Positions 55,391-63,698 of a stretch of DNA of 64,000 nucleotides are shown piece after piece. This stretch comes from Alphaproteobacteria bacterium (lineage in GTDB: Bacteria > Pseudomonadota > Alphaproteobacteria > Bin65), in NCBI GenBank assembly GCA_021776685.1, contig JAJFFJ010000043.1, positions 124,001-188,000 on the forward strand, read 5' to 3'. Within the stretch, counting starts at the first letter, position 1; every line of letters starts with the position of its first letter. Position numbers and translations under genes: made by a program. The notes beneath the pieces were generated by a model that saw nothing but the letters and a program-made list of their open reading frames with translations, had not been told where the DNA came from and did not search any database.

Positions 55391-56860
55391 ATGGCCGGGA
55401 AAGTCGCTCAAGTTTCGGGACTGTTCGCCAGCCGCCTGATGACGGCGCCCGCCGCTGTCGTCGCAGAGCGAAACAAATCTATCGAAATTCGTGACGGTCG
55501 CATCGAGGCAGTCACTGACGGCCAACGGGATGACGCGGGCGATCGGCTTGTGATGCCGGCCCTCGCCAATGGACACGACCATGGGCGCGGGTTGCGGCGG
55601 CTTGCTTACGGCGCGCTGGATGATGCTTTGGAGGTTTGGCTCGCCGCATCCTCGGGCCTGCATCCACCGGTCGATCCCTATCTGATGGCAGTCAATGCCT
55701 TCGCCCGGATGGCGCGGTCCGGGGTTACAGCAACAGTCCACTGCCACATGCCGCAGCGTTTCGACCAGCTGATGGAGGAGGCGAAGGCGGTCTGCCGGGC
55801 TGCGAGGGACATTGGCATCCGCATTGCCTTTGTTGTGCCGATGCTGGATCGCAACCGACTGGCCTATGGCGCGGATGATGCGGTCCTTGCCCTGCTGGAC
55901 AAGGAAGACAGCGCACAATTGCGGGAACGTTGGGTCAAACCGCTCCCCTCCGCCGCCGATCAGGTCGCGATGGTGGACGCCATCGCCGCCGAGGTCGAGA
56001 GCGATCAGGTCAACGTCCAGTTTGGTCCCTTTGGCCTGGAATGGGCGTCGGACGACCTGCTGGGACTGGTGGCAGATCGATCTGCTGCTACCGGGCGGCG
56101 CATCCACATGCATTGCCAGGAAACCCGCCATCAGCGGGCATGGGTCGACCATACATACCCAGATGGGTTCATTCATCACCTCGACCGCCTGGGGGTGTTG
56201 TCACCGAGGCTGACGTTGGCTCATTGCGTGTGGCTGCGGCGGGAGGAATGGCAGTTGATGGCTGAGCGGGGCGTCACTGTCGCGACCAACGCCAGTTCGA
56301 ACCTGCGATTGGGTTCTGGTATTGCCCCCATCGCGGCGATGATGGACGACGGAGTCCGCGTCGCATTTGGCGTCGATGCCTTGTCCCTGGATGACGATGA
56401 TGATGCCTTGCGGGAATTGCGCCTGACCTATCGCCTGCATGCCGGCAGTTCATTCGATGCAACGGACCGTCCCGCAAAATTCCTCGGCGCAGCCATGGCG
56501 ACAGCGTTTGAGGTAATTGACAACGCACCTGATCAGGGACGAATTGAGCGGGGTGCCCCCGCTGATCTGATCGAGCTGGACTACGGCCTTCTGGCCGCGG
56601 ATGTGATCAGTGCGCGCACCACCGAAATTGATCTGTTGCTGGGCCGGGCAACCCGTCACCACATCACACGGGTTATCGCCCAAGGGCGTGAAATTGTGCG
56701 CGACGGTAATATCCTGGGTATCGAAGAGGCGGCCGTGGCGGCAGAGTTGCTGGCGCAAGCTCAGTCGGGCGCCGACGATGCCAACGCTTTCGTCCCGGTG
56801 GTGGAACGCTACCAGTCAGCGGTTCGCCGGTTCTATACAGAGGGCCATCACCTGCGCTAA
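55391..56860 (+). CDS. amidohydrolase family protein (cytosine deaminase/TRZ-like)
   Basis: A 489-residue metal-dependent hydrolase with a full set of ligands: ANGHDHGRGL (HxH), IHMHCQETRH, TLAHCVWLRREE and the catalytic Asp in VAFGVDALSL. The N-terminal part folds with the C-terminus as the usual composite beta domain. It contrasts with the altered homologue at 24.4-25.7 kb. Start 55391 has GGAG upstream; ATG 55367 would overlap the previous gene. Substrates in this class are cyclic amides, purines, pyrimidines and triazines. It is in a run with a hydroquinone reductase and HyuA/HyuB. Confidence 0.88.
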   Translation: MAGKVAQVSGLFASRLMTAPAAVVAERNKSIEIRDGRIEAVTDGQRDDAGDRLVMPALANGHDHGRGLRRLAYGALDDALEVWLAASSGLHPPVDPYLMAVNAFARMARSGVTATVHCHMPQRFDQLMEEAKAVCRAARDIGIRIAFVVPMLDRNRLAYGADDAVLALLDKEDSAQLRERWVKPLPSAADQVAMVDAIAAEVESDQVNVQFGPFGLEWASDDLLGLVADRSAATGRRIHMHCQETRHQRAWVDHTYPDGFIHHLDRLGVLSPRLTLAHCVWLRREEWQLMAERGVTVATNASSNLRLGSGIAPIAAMMDDGVRVAFGVDALSLDDDDDALRELRLTYRLHAGSSFDATDRPAKFLGAAMATAFEVIDNAPDQGRIERGAPADLIELDYGLLAADVISARTTEIDLLLGRATRHHITRVIAQGREIVRDGNILGIEEAAVAAELLAQAQSGADDANAFVPVVERYQSAVRRFYTEGHHLR

Positions 56861-56899
56861 GCAGGCCGAGGCGCGGACAAAAACGGGGGAGAAACAGCC

Positions 56900-57871
56900 A
56901 TGGGGCATCTGCAGAACGGTGTTTGGATCACAGACGAAACGCTGACCGAAGACCAAGGCGGACGGTACGTGAAGCAGCCGTCCCTATTCCGCAACTGGAT
57001 TACCGCCGACGGCACTGGCGAGTTCCCAGCGGAACCAGGGCGCTATCATCTCTATTCCGCTGTCGGCTGCCCCTGGGCACACCGTGCAGCGCTGTTCCTT
57101 GTCCTGAAACAGCTCGACGGCATCGTCACGCTTACCAACACACGACAGAATGAGGATGATCAGGGGTGGAGCTTTGATGCTGAAGGCCACGTGGTGCCCG
57201 GGACCGACTACCGGGCACAGTATCTGCATGAACTCTATACCTTGAGTGATCCGAGCTGCACCGCGCGGGTCACCGTGCCGACCTTATGGGACGCTGCCAG
57301 CCGCCGGGTGGTCAGCAATGAGTCTTCGGAAATCATCCGCATGTTCAATTCCGCCTTTGCAGCCTGGGCGCCGGAAACGGCCGACCTATTTCCGGCCGAA
57401 CGGGCTGAAGAGATCGATGCGGTCAACGCGCTGGTGCTGGACGGCGTCAACAACGCCATCAACGAGTGTGGCCGGTCCACGTCGCAGGAAGCCTACGAAG
57501 CAGCGTCAGACCGTCTTTTTGGGACGCTGGATCAGTTGGAGGAACGCCTCGGGCGCAGCCGCTACCTGTGCGGTGACCAGCAGACCGAGGCAGATTGGCG
57601 GCTTTATCCGTCGCTTATCAGATTCGATTCCATCTATTTCATCGGCTACAAGTGCAGCCAGCGGCGGATTGAGGAATATCCCAATCTGTCGAACTATTTG
57701 CGCGATTTGTTTCAGACACCGGGGATTGCGGACGTGAGCGATGTCGAAGGTATGAAGAATGCGATCTTCGCGGGATATGGACCCATCCCGTCAAACGGTC
57801 TGATCCCGAAGGGCCCGATACTTAACCTGGATCGGCCCCATGACCGGGCGCGATTCGTCGGGGCCGCCTAA
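56900..57871 (+). CDS. glutathionyl-hydroquinone reductase (Xi-class glutathione S-transferase)
   Basis: A 323-residue enzyme of the YqjG/PcpF/GS-HQR class. The catalytic cysteine is Cys57 in VGCPWAHRAAL, and the Trp and Arg seen here are those of the family. Later PSCTARVTVPTLWD, SNESSEIIRMFN, and the C-terminal GDQQTEADWRLYPSLIRFD and YKCSQRRI are all typical. It reduces glutathionyl-hydroquinones to free hydroquinones, releasing glutathione disulfide, which suggests that quinone intermediates form in this pathway. ATG has GGGGAGAAACAG upstream. It touches HyuA copy 2 (one-base overlap). Confidence 0.93.
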   Translation: MGHLQNGVWITDETLTEDQGGRYVKQPSLFRNWITADGTGEFPAEPGRYHLYSAVGCPWAHRAALFLVLKQLDGIVTLTNTRQNEDDQGWSFDAEGHVVPGTDYRAQYLHELYTLSDPSCTARVTVPTLWDAASRRVVSNESSEIIRMFNSAFAAWAPETADLFPAERAEEIDAVNALVLDGVNNAINECGRSTSQEAYEAASDRLFGTLDQLEERLGRSRYLCGDQQTEADWRLYPSLIRFDSIYFIGYKCSQRRIEEYPNLSNYLRDLFQTPGIADVSDVEGMKNAIFAGYGPIPSNGLIPKGPILNLDRPHDRARFVGAA

Positions 57872-59982
57872 TGTCCGAGCGCAAATATATCGTTGCGACC
57901 GATGTAGGTGGCACCTGTACGGACACCGTGGTCATTGCCGCCGGAGAGCCCTTCCACATCGGCAAGGCGCTCTCAACACCACCGAATTTCGCCAACGGCG
58001 TGCTCGACTCGATTTCTGTCGCCGCCAATTCCATGGATTTGTCTGTCGAGCAGCTGTTTGCCCAGAGCTATCTGTTCGTCCACGGCTCTACGGTTGTTGA
58101 TAATACGGTCCTGACCCAAGACGGTGCCAAGGCGGGATTGATTACGACCGCCGGCTTCGAAGATACACTGCTGGTTACTCGGGGCGCCTATGGCCGCTGG
58201 GGCGGCCTGCCGGAAGAAGGGGTCAAGCATCCTGTCGCCACCGATCGCGCCGACCCACTTGTGCCGATGGAGCGTATTCGCGGCATTCGTGAACGGGTCG
58301 ACTACAAGGGCGAAATCCTGCAGGAGTTGAACGAAGCCGAAACAGAAGCAGCCGTGCGCTCCCTGATTGAAGATGAAGGAGTTGATTCGCTTGCCGTCTG
58401 CTTTCTCTGGTCCTTCTACAACCCATCGCACGAGCAAAAGGTCAAAGAGATTATCGAGCGCGTTGCGCCGGACGCCTATGTCACCTTGTCGAGCGAGATC
58501 GCGCCGGTGCCTGGCGAATTCGAACGCACATCCACGACTGTCATTAACGCCTACGCCGGGCGCATCACCAAAGCCTATGTGAACAATCTGGAGCAGCAGT
58601 TGGCCGGTCGTGGCTATGAAGGACCGATCATGGTGATGCAGGGCTATGGCGGCCTGCTGCCGGCGAGTGAAGCGGCTGAGCGCGCTGTCGGCATGATCGA
58701 GTGCGGCCCTGCGGCAGGAGTGATTGGCGCCAAATTTCTTGGTGACCTGATGGGGCAGGGCAACATCATTGCCGCCGACATGGGCGGCACCACCTTCAAA
58801 GTTGGTGTCATCCAGGATGGCGAGATTGAATATGCCCGCGAACCGATGGTCGCGCGGTTCCACTATGTGGCGCCCAAGATCGAGGTTGTTTCCATCGGTG
58901 CAGGCGGGGGCAGCATCGTCTCGCTGGAGCACGGCACCAACGCGCCCAAAGTAGGCCCGCGCAGCGCCGGCGCCGATCCAGGGCCGATTTGCTACGGTCG
59001 TGGCGGCACCGAGGTCACCCTGACCGATGTCATGACCTTGATCGGCTATATGGACCCAGGCACGTTTCTGGGCGGCAGCATGACGCTGGATATCGACGCT
59101 GCGCGCCAGGCCTTCGAGGAACAGATTTCCGGACCGCTCGGCATGTCCGTGGAAGAGGCGGCATTTGGCATCTTCCGCGTGGCCGCGGCACAGATCACTG
59201 ATCTAATCCACGAGATCACCGTGGAACGGGGCCTGGACCCGCGCGACTTCGAACTACACGCGTTCGGCGGTTCATGCGCACTTCTGTGCGGGGTCTTCGG
59301 CCGGGAGCTGAACGTCAAGCGTATCGTGATTCCCTACACTGCGTCCGTGAACTGCGCCTTCGGCATGATCTCAGCCGACATTGTCCACGAATACTCGGTC
59401 ACCAAATCGCTGCCCGCACCATCACCGGTGGCGGAGATAAACGAGACCTACGCACCGCTGCTCGCAAAAGCCAAAGTTGATCTGGCGCGGGAAGGTTTTG
59501 ACGAAAGCAAGATGCGCTTCGAGTTTTCCGTCGATCTTCGCTACGGCCTGCAAGTTCACGAAGTAACTACCCGCGTGAATGGCCCGACGCCCTTCACGGA
59601 TGAAACCCTCCAGCGCCTGATGGACGATTTCGAAGCTCTGTATGAACAGAAATACGGCAAGGGTTCGGCCTATCGCGGCGCCGGGATCGAGATGACCCAG
59701 TTCCGCCTTTCGGCTCGCGGGTTGCTTGACCGGCCGGACGTTCCGCGGGAAGCCCTGGGCGGCTCAGACCCAGTGGCAGCGCGTGTCAGCAGTCGTGACA
59801 TTTTTATTGAGCCCGAAAACCGAACCGGGCCGGCAGAAATCTATGATTTCGACAAATTGTCACCTGGAAACGAGATTGCCGGGCCGGCGGTGATCCAGAC
59901 GCCGATCACGACAATTGTCGTACAGAGCGGGCAGACCGCGTCCATGGACGAACTGCGCAACATCGTCCTCAACTTTCAATAG
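57871..59982 (+). CDS. HyuA-like subunit, acetone/acetophenone carboxylase type, copy 2
   Basis: A 703-residue ATP-binding subunit of the hydantoinase A/oxoprolinase family. Segments include IVATDVGGTCTDTVV, HGSTVVDNTVLTQ, GAYGRWGGLPEEGVKHP, AADMGGTTFKVGVI, IGAGGGSIV and FGGSCALLCGVFG. The GAYGRWGGL stretch and the presence of a gamma-like gene downstream resemble acetone and acetophenone carboxylases more than classical hydantoinases. It shares a TAATG junction with the upstream gene, and HyuB copy 2 starts 9 bp after it. The likely role is ATP-driven carboxylation or amide hydrolysis of a small substrate. Confidence 0.85.
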   Translation: MSERKYIVATDVGGTCTDTVVIAAGEPFHIGKALSTPPNFANGVLDSISVAANSMDLSVEQLFAQSYLFVHGSTVVDNTVLTQDGAKAGLITTAGFEDTLLVTRGAYGRWGGLPEEGVKHPVATDRADPLVPMERIRGIRERVDYKGEILQELNEAETEAAVRSLIEDEGVDSLAVCFLWSFYNPSHEQKVKEIIERVAPDAYVTLSSEIAPVPGEFERTSTTVINAYAGRITKAYVNNLEQQLAGRGYEGPIMVMQGYGGLLPASEAAERAVGMIECGPAAGVIGAKFLGDLMGQGNIIAADMGGTTFKVGVIQDGEIEYAREPMVARFHYVAPKIEVVSIGAGGGSIVSLEHGTNAPKVGPRSAGADPGPICYGRGGTEVTLTDVMTLIGYMDPGTFLGGSMTLDIDAARQAFEEQISGPLGMSVEEAAFGIFRVAAAQITDLIHEITVERGLDPRDFELHAFGGSCALLCGVFGRELNVKRIVIPYTASVNCAFGMISADIVHEYSVTKSLPAPSPVAEINETYAPLLAKAKVDLAREGFDESKMRFEFSVDLRYGLQVHEVTTRVNGPTPFTDETLQRLMDDFEALYEQKYGKGSAYRGAGIEMTQFRLSARGLLDRPDVPREALGGSDPVAARVSSRDIFIEPENRTGPAEIYDFDKLSPGNEIAGPAVIQTPITTIVVQSGQTASMDELRNIVLNFQ

Positions 59983-59991
59983 GGTGCCCTC

Positions 59992-61833
59992 ATGGCCGTC
60001 GACCCGATTACCTTCTCGATCATCCGTCACCGCCTTTACCGGGTAGTGGACGAAGCCGTGATCACGCTCAAGCATGTGTCCGGAAGCGCGATCACCAACG
60101 AAGGCCACGACCTGATGGTGTCGCTTTACCGGGCGGATGGATCGTTGCTGATGGGCGGTGTCGGTTTTCTGCATCACCTGACCAGTGCGGCAGAGGCCTG
60201 CAAGGCGATCATTCGGCGATTTGAAGGGCGCATCAACGAAGGCGATGTTTTCCTGCTGAATGACCCCTATACAGCGGCGCTGCACACGTCTGACATCTAT
60301 CTTGTGGCGCCAATCCACCACAATGGGCAGCTGGTGGCGTGGAGCGCCTGTTTTGTTCACGTCTATGACATCGGCGCCAAGAACCCCGGCGGTTTTTGCC
60401 CCGATGCGGAAGACATTTATACGGAAGGCTACAGCTCGCCAGGCGTCCGGCTTGTCAACAAGGGTGAGCTGAATCAGGACGTGCTCGACACGCTCCTCAA
60501 CATGGTCCGTTCGCCGGAAATGGTGACGTTGGACATCCGTTCGATGATCGCCTGCAACAATGTTGCGCACGACCGGATGCTGTCGCTGATCGACAAATAT
60601 GGCTACGACACCGTGGACGAGGCCTGTAGCCAGTTGATTGAACAATCGGAACAACAGCTGCGGGCCCGCCTGCGCGAACTGCCGGATGGAACCTGGGAAA
60701 GCCGCCAGTATCTCGAAGTGCTGGACGAGGTCTACAAGGTCAATCTGAAGATGACCAAGTCGGGCGACGAACTGGTGTTCGATTTCACCGGCTCCAGCCC
60801 GCAGTCGAAATACTCGGTCAACTGTACCCAATGGGCGTCACTGGGCGGCCTGTTTGCGCCGCTGTTTCCGTTGATCTGCTACGACATCACTTGGAACGAG
60901 GGCTGTATCAGCCCTATCAAGATGATTGCACCGGAAGGTTCGATCGTGAATTGCACCCGGCCGGCGCCCGTGTCTGTCGCAACCGTGGGTGCGATCCAGT
61001 CGGTCAACAACGCCGCGTGCACCACCATCGGCAAGATGCTGCAGACCAGCGAAAAGTACGCCAAGGAGGCCACATCTGTCTGGCACGCCAATCATTTCGC
61101 CATCTTCAAGTTCGGGCGTAGCCAGCGCGGCGGTGAAGCCATCGGCATCTTTACGGAAACCTTTGCCGGGGCCGGCGGCGCCCGCACCTATGCGGACGGC
61201 GTCGACGTAGGTGGAGAAATCCCTAACCCTATCTCGCGCATGGCGAATGTGGAGACGGTCGAGAATACGTTTCCCATTCGCTACCTGTTCCGGCGGCGCA
61301 TGACGGATTCTGGCGGCCCTGGCAAATACAGGGGGGGCACCGGCATGGAATTCGCCGTGGTGCAGCACGATTCGCCCGACGGCGGAATGCACTATGTGGT
61401 TTCCGGCAAAGGCGCGAATTTCCCCATGAGCGAAGGGCTGGCTGGTGGTTATCCGGGCGCGCCCAATTCCTACCAGTGGGTGCACAACAATGAGGCGAAG
61501 GCCGAGGGCACGAACGTGGATGTCCGCGGCACCCAAAGCATCGAGGAAATGCCCGGAGAGAAAGAGGACGTTACCTGGGGGGTCTTTCCGTTAATGGGCG
61601 ACGACGCTTTGTATGTGCGCTGGAACGGCGGCGGTGGCTATGGCGACCCGCTGGCCCGGGATCCCGATGCCGTGGTCGAGGATGTCGTGGGAGGTGTGGT
61701 TTCGGCAGATGCCGCCCGCGACGTTTATGGGGTCGCGATCAATCAGTCAGGCAACGGACACGATGCGGAGGGTACTGCGGCGATGCGATCTTCGATGCGC
61801 TCGGCGCGTCTGGTTTTGGAGGCCGCGGAATGA
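59992..61833 (+). CDS. HyuB-like subunit, acetone/acetophenone carboxylase type, copy 2
   Basis: A 613-residue partner of HyuA copy 2. Family segments are IIRHRLYRVVDEAVITLKHV, SGSAITNEGHDLMVS, LNDPYTAALHTSDIYL, FVHVYDIGAKNPGG and RRRMTDSGGPGKYRGGTGM. Length is like carboxylase subunits and clearly longer than HyuB copy 1. Start has only a weak ribosome site, as expected for coupling to HyuA 9 bp upstream. The gamma-like gene starts at the overlapping ATGA. Confidence 0.86.
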   Translation: MAVDPITFSIIRHRLYRVVDEAVITLKHVSGSAITNEGHDLMVSLYRADGSLLMGGVGFLHHLTSAAEACKAIIRRFEGRINEGDVFLLNDPYTAALHTSDIYLVAPIHHNGQLVAWSACFVHVYDIGAKNPGGFCPDAEDIYTEGYSSPGVRLVNKGELNQDVLDTLLNMVRSPEMVTLDIRSMIACNNVAHDRMLSLIDKYGYDTVDEACSQLIEQSEQQLRARLRELPDGTWESRQYLEVLDEVYKVNLKMTKSGDELVFDFTGSSPQSKYSVNCTQWASLGGLFAPLFPLICYDITWNEGCISPIKMIAPEGSIVNCTRPAPVSVATVGAIQSVNNAACTTIGKMLQTSEKYAKEATSVWHANHFAIFKFGRSQRGGEAIGIFTETFAGAGGARTYADGVDVGGEIPNPISRMANVETVENTFPIRYLFRRRMTDSGGPGKYRGGTGMEFAVVQHDSPDGGMHYVVSGKGANFPMSEGLAGGYPGAPNSYQWVHNNEAKAEGTNVDVRGTQSIEEMPGEKEDVTWGVFPLMGDDALYVRWNGGGGYGDPLARDPDAVVEDVVGGVVSADAARDVYGVAINQSGNGHDAEGTAAMRSSMRSARLVLEAAE

Positions 61834-62111
61834 GCGCCGCCTTCTCTGGTTCGCTTGCGATCGTCGATACGGACGACGGGCAGATGATCGCCTGTCAGTC
61901 CTGTGAACGGCCGCTCGTCGCGACCGGTCAACCGTGGAAACCTAATGCTGCGGTCAAGGAACTGCCCATGCACGGGGCGGGGGGCGGCGCCTATGAAAGT
62001 GCGGACCATGTGGTGTTGCGCCAGTTCTATTGCCCCGGCTGCGGCGCCCTTCTCGATACCGAAACGGCCATGTCTGATGATCCCTTTCTGAATGATGTGA
62101 TCAACGTCTGA
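61830..62111 (+). CDS. acetone carboxylase gamma-like small zinc protein
   Basis: A 93-residue protein with two CxxC knuckles: IACQSCERPLV at about residue 22 and FYCPGCGALLDTET at about residue 69, which would hold one zinc. The family is the acetone carboxylase gamma subunit/acetophenone carboxylase small subunit type. Its start overlaps the HyuB stop as ATGA, so it is made with the two large subunits. Its presence is the main argument that HyuA/HyuB copy 2 is a carboxylase-like complex. Confidence 0.82.
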   Translation: MSAAFSGSLAIVDTDDGQMIACQSCERPLVATGQPWKPNAAVKELPMHGAGGGAYESADHVVLRQFYCPGCGALLDTETAMSDDPFLNDVINV

Positions 62112-62147
62112 TTCACATTTCCCCATCGGCGACACAGGAGCTGACCT

Positions 62148-62495
62148 ATGCATCAGATGGATGCGCCCGCAATCTACCTGGTCAAGTTCTGGGTCAAACC
62201 GGGTGGAGAAGCGCCGGTTTTCGATTGGTTGGACAACGGACATCTGGCCGACGTGGTCAAGCAGCCCGGTTTTCTGTGGACCCGCCGATACAGACTAGTT
62301 GAACCGGATGGGGAAGGCTGGCCTGCCTACGCTATGATCTATGGCGTCGAGTCGCTGGATGCGCTCAACGCCTATTTCGAAAGCGAAGCGACGGCGCGAT
62401 ACGCAACGGAGCGCGAAGAACTCGGCCTCAATGACCTGATCAAAATGGATCGGAACTGGGGCGTCCAGGAATTCGCCGTCAATGCAGATGCATGA
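62148..62495 (+). CDS. small conserved protein, dimeric alpha-beta barrel-like
   Basis: A 115-residue protein with a pattern of strand-helix repeats (IYLVKFWVKPG, FLWTRRYRLVE, YAMIYGVESLDALNAYF) like small EthD/antibiotic-monooxygenase-type barrels or DUF4286. ACAGGAGCTGACC precedes the ATG. It lies 36 bp after the gamma-like gene and 51 bp before the FAD monooxygenase. Members of these fold groups are often small accessory enzymes in aromatic catabolism, but no reaction can be named. Confidence 0.72.
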   Translation: MHQMDAPAIYLVKFWVKPGGEAPVFDWLDNGHLADVVKQPGFLWTRRYRLVEPDGEGWPAYAMIYGVESLDALNAYFESEATARYATEREELGLNDLIKMDRNWGVQEFAVNADA

Positions 62496-62546
62496 GTGCC
62501 AAGACGGTTGCCACCGAAACGGCGCAGCAAAGCCTCTAGACTCCGC

Positions 62547-63680
62547 ATGACCTCAGCACAGCCAACGATTGCGATTATCGGCGCCGGAATAGGGGGCCTG
62601 GCGGCGTCTGCGTGTCTGCGAAAGTTTGGCCTTGACGCGACCATCTATGAACAGGCGCCAGCCTTTGCGCGGATCGGCGCAGGTATCCAGATGAGCCCCA
62701 ACGCTGTCCGGGTCCTGGATGGTATTGGCATCGGCGATCGCATCCGCGAGACGGCGTTCGAACCACCGCACTGGCGCAACCGGGATTTCGATACCGGGCA
62801 AATGTCCAACGAACACCCACTCGGGCCGAATGCACGTGAACGTTATGGTGTTCCCTATGTGCTGATGCATCGTGGCGATCTTCACGCAGCGCTTCACGGG
62901 GCGGTGCCGGACCACACGATTCGCTATAGCCACAAGCTCGTCGGGATTGATCAATCTGACGAAGGGGTTTCGCTGAAATTCGGGAATGGCGATGTTGTGA
63001 CGGCCGATGCAGTGATTGCTTCCGATGGCGTGCATTCACCGGTGCGGGACTGGATGCTGGGCGTGGAAGCGCCGACTTTCACCGGGCGGCTGGCTTATCG
63101 GACGACGTTCCCGACGTCGCTGTTGCAGGGCTATGAAATTCGGGATGACAGCGTCAAATGGTGGGGTCCCGACCGGCATATCGTGATCTATTTCGTGACC
63201 GCCGCCCGTGACGAGATTTATTTCACCACCAGCCAGCCCGAACCGGAGTTCCAGGTTGAGTCCTGGTCGCAGACCGGAGACGTTGGCGAACTGCGGGCGG
63301 CTTTTGCAGATTTCCATGCTGACGTGCGCGCTGTACTTGGTGTCTGTCCATCGGTTCACAAATGGGCGATCTTCGAGCGTGCGCCGCTTGCCCGATGGAC
63401 CGAAGGTAGCGTGACCCTGATGGGCGATGCCTGCCACCCAATGACCCCCTATATGGCCCAGGGCGCTGCCAATGCGCTCGAAGATGCGGTGGTGCTCGCA
63501 CGATGTCTGGCCGATGGTGGCACAGAGGACATCCAGGCGGCTTTTCAAAAGTTCGAAGCGGCGCGCAAACCCCGCACCAGCGAGATCCAGGCGACATCCC
63601 ACCGCAATGAATTCATGCGCAAGAAGACCGATCCCGACTGGGTATATGGCTACGACGCCTGGTCGGTTGATCTGCCCTAA
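62547..63680 (+). CDS. FAD-dependent aromatic monooxygenase, NicC-like (6-hydroxynicotinate 3-monooxygenase group)
   Basis: A 377-residue class A flavin monooxygenase. FAD motif is IIGAGIGGLAASACLRKFG with GxGxxG at residues 12-17, followed by IYEQAPAFARIGAGIQMSPNA cut by the usual arginine; the second FAD motif is MGDACHPMTPYMAQGA. The segments NPRDFDTG-like (here NRDFDTGQMSN) and YVLMHRGDLHAAL are as in NicC and salicylate-type hydroxylases. Length matches NicC. It hydroxylates an aromatic or pyridine ring with NADH and O2. Start 62547 was chosen because the Rossmann motif follows at once; a longer frame adds a basic leader. Confidence 0.85.
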   Translation: MTSAQPTIAIIGAGIGGLAASACLRKFGLDATIYEQAPAFARIGAGIQMSPNAVRVLDGIGIGDRIRETAFEPPHWRNRDFDTGQMSNEHPLGPNARERYGVPYVLMHRGDLHAALHGAVPDHTIRYSHKLVGIDQSDEGVSLKFGNGDVVTADAVIASDGVHSPVRDWMLGVEAPTFTGRLAYRTTFPTSLLQGYEIRDDSVKWWGPDRHIVIYFVTAARDEIYFTTSQPEPEFQVESWSQTGDVGELRAAFADFHADVRAVLGVCPSVHKWAIFERAPLARWTEGSVTLMGDACHPMTPYMAQGAANALEDAVVLARCLADGGTEDIQAAFQKFEAARKPRTSEIQATSHRNEFMRKKTDPDWVYGYDAWSVDLP

Positions 63681-63698
63681 ATTGAGCTCAGTCCCAAA

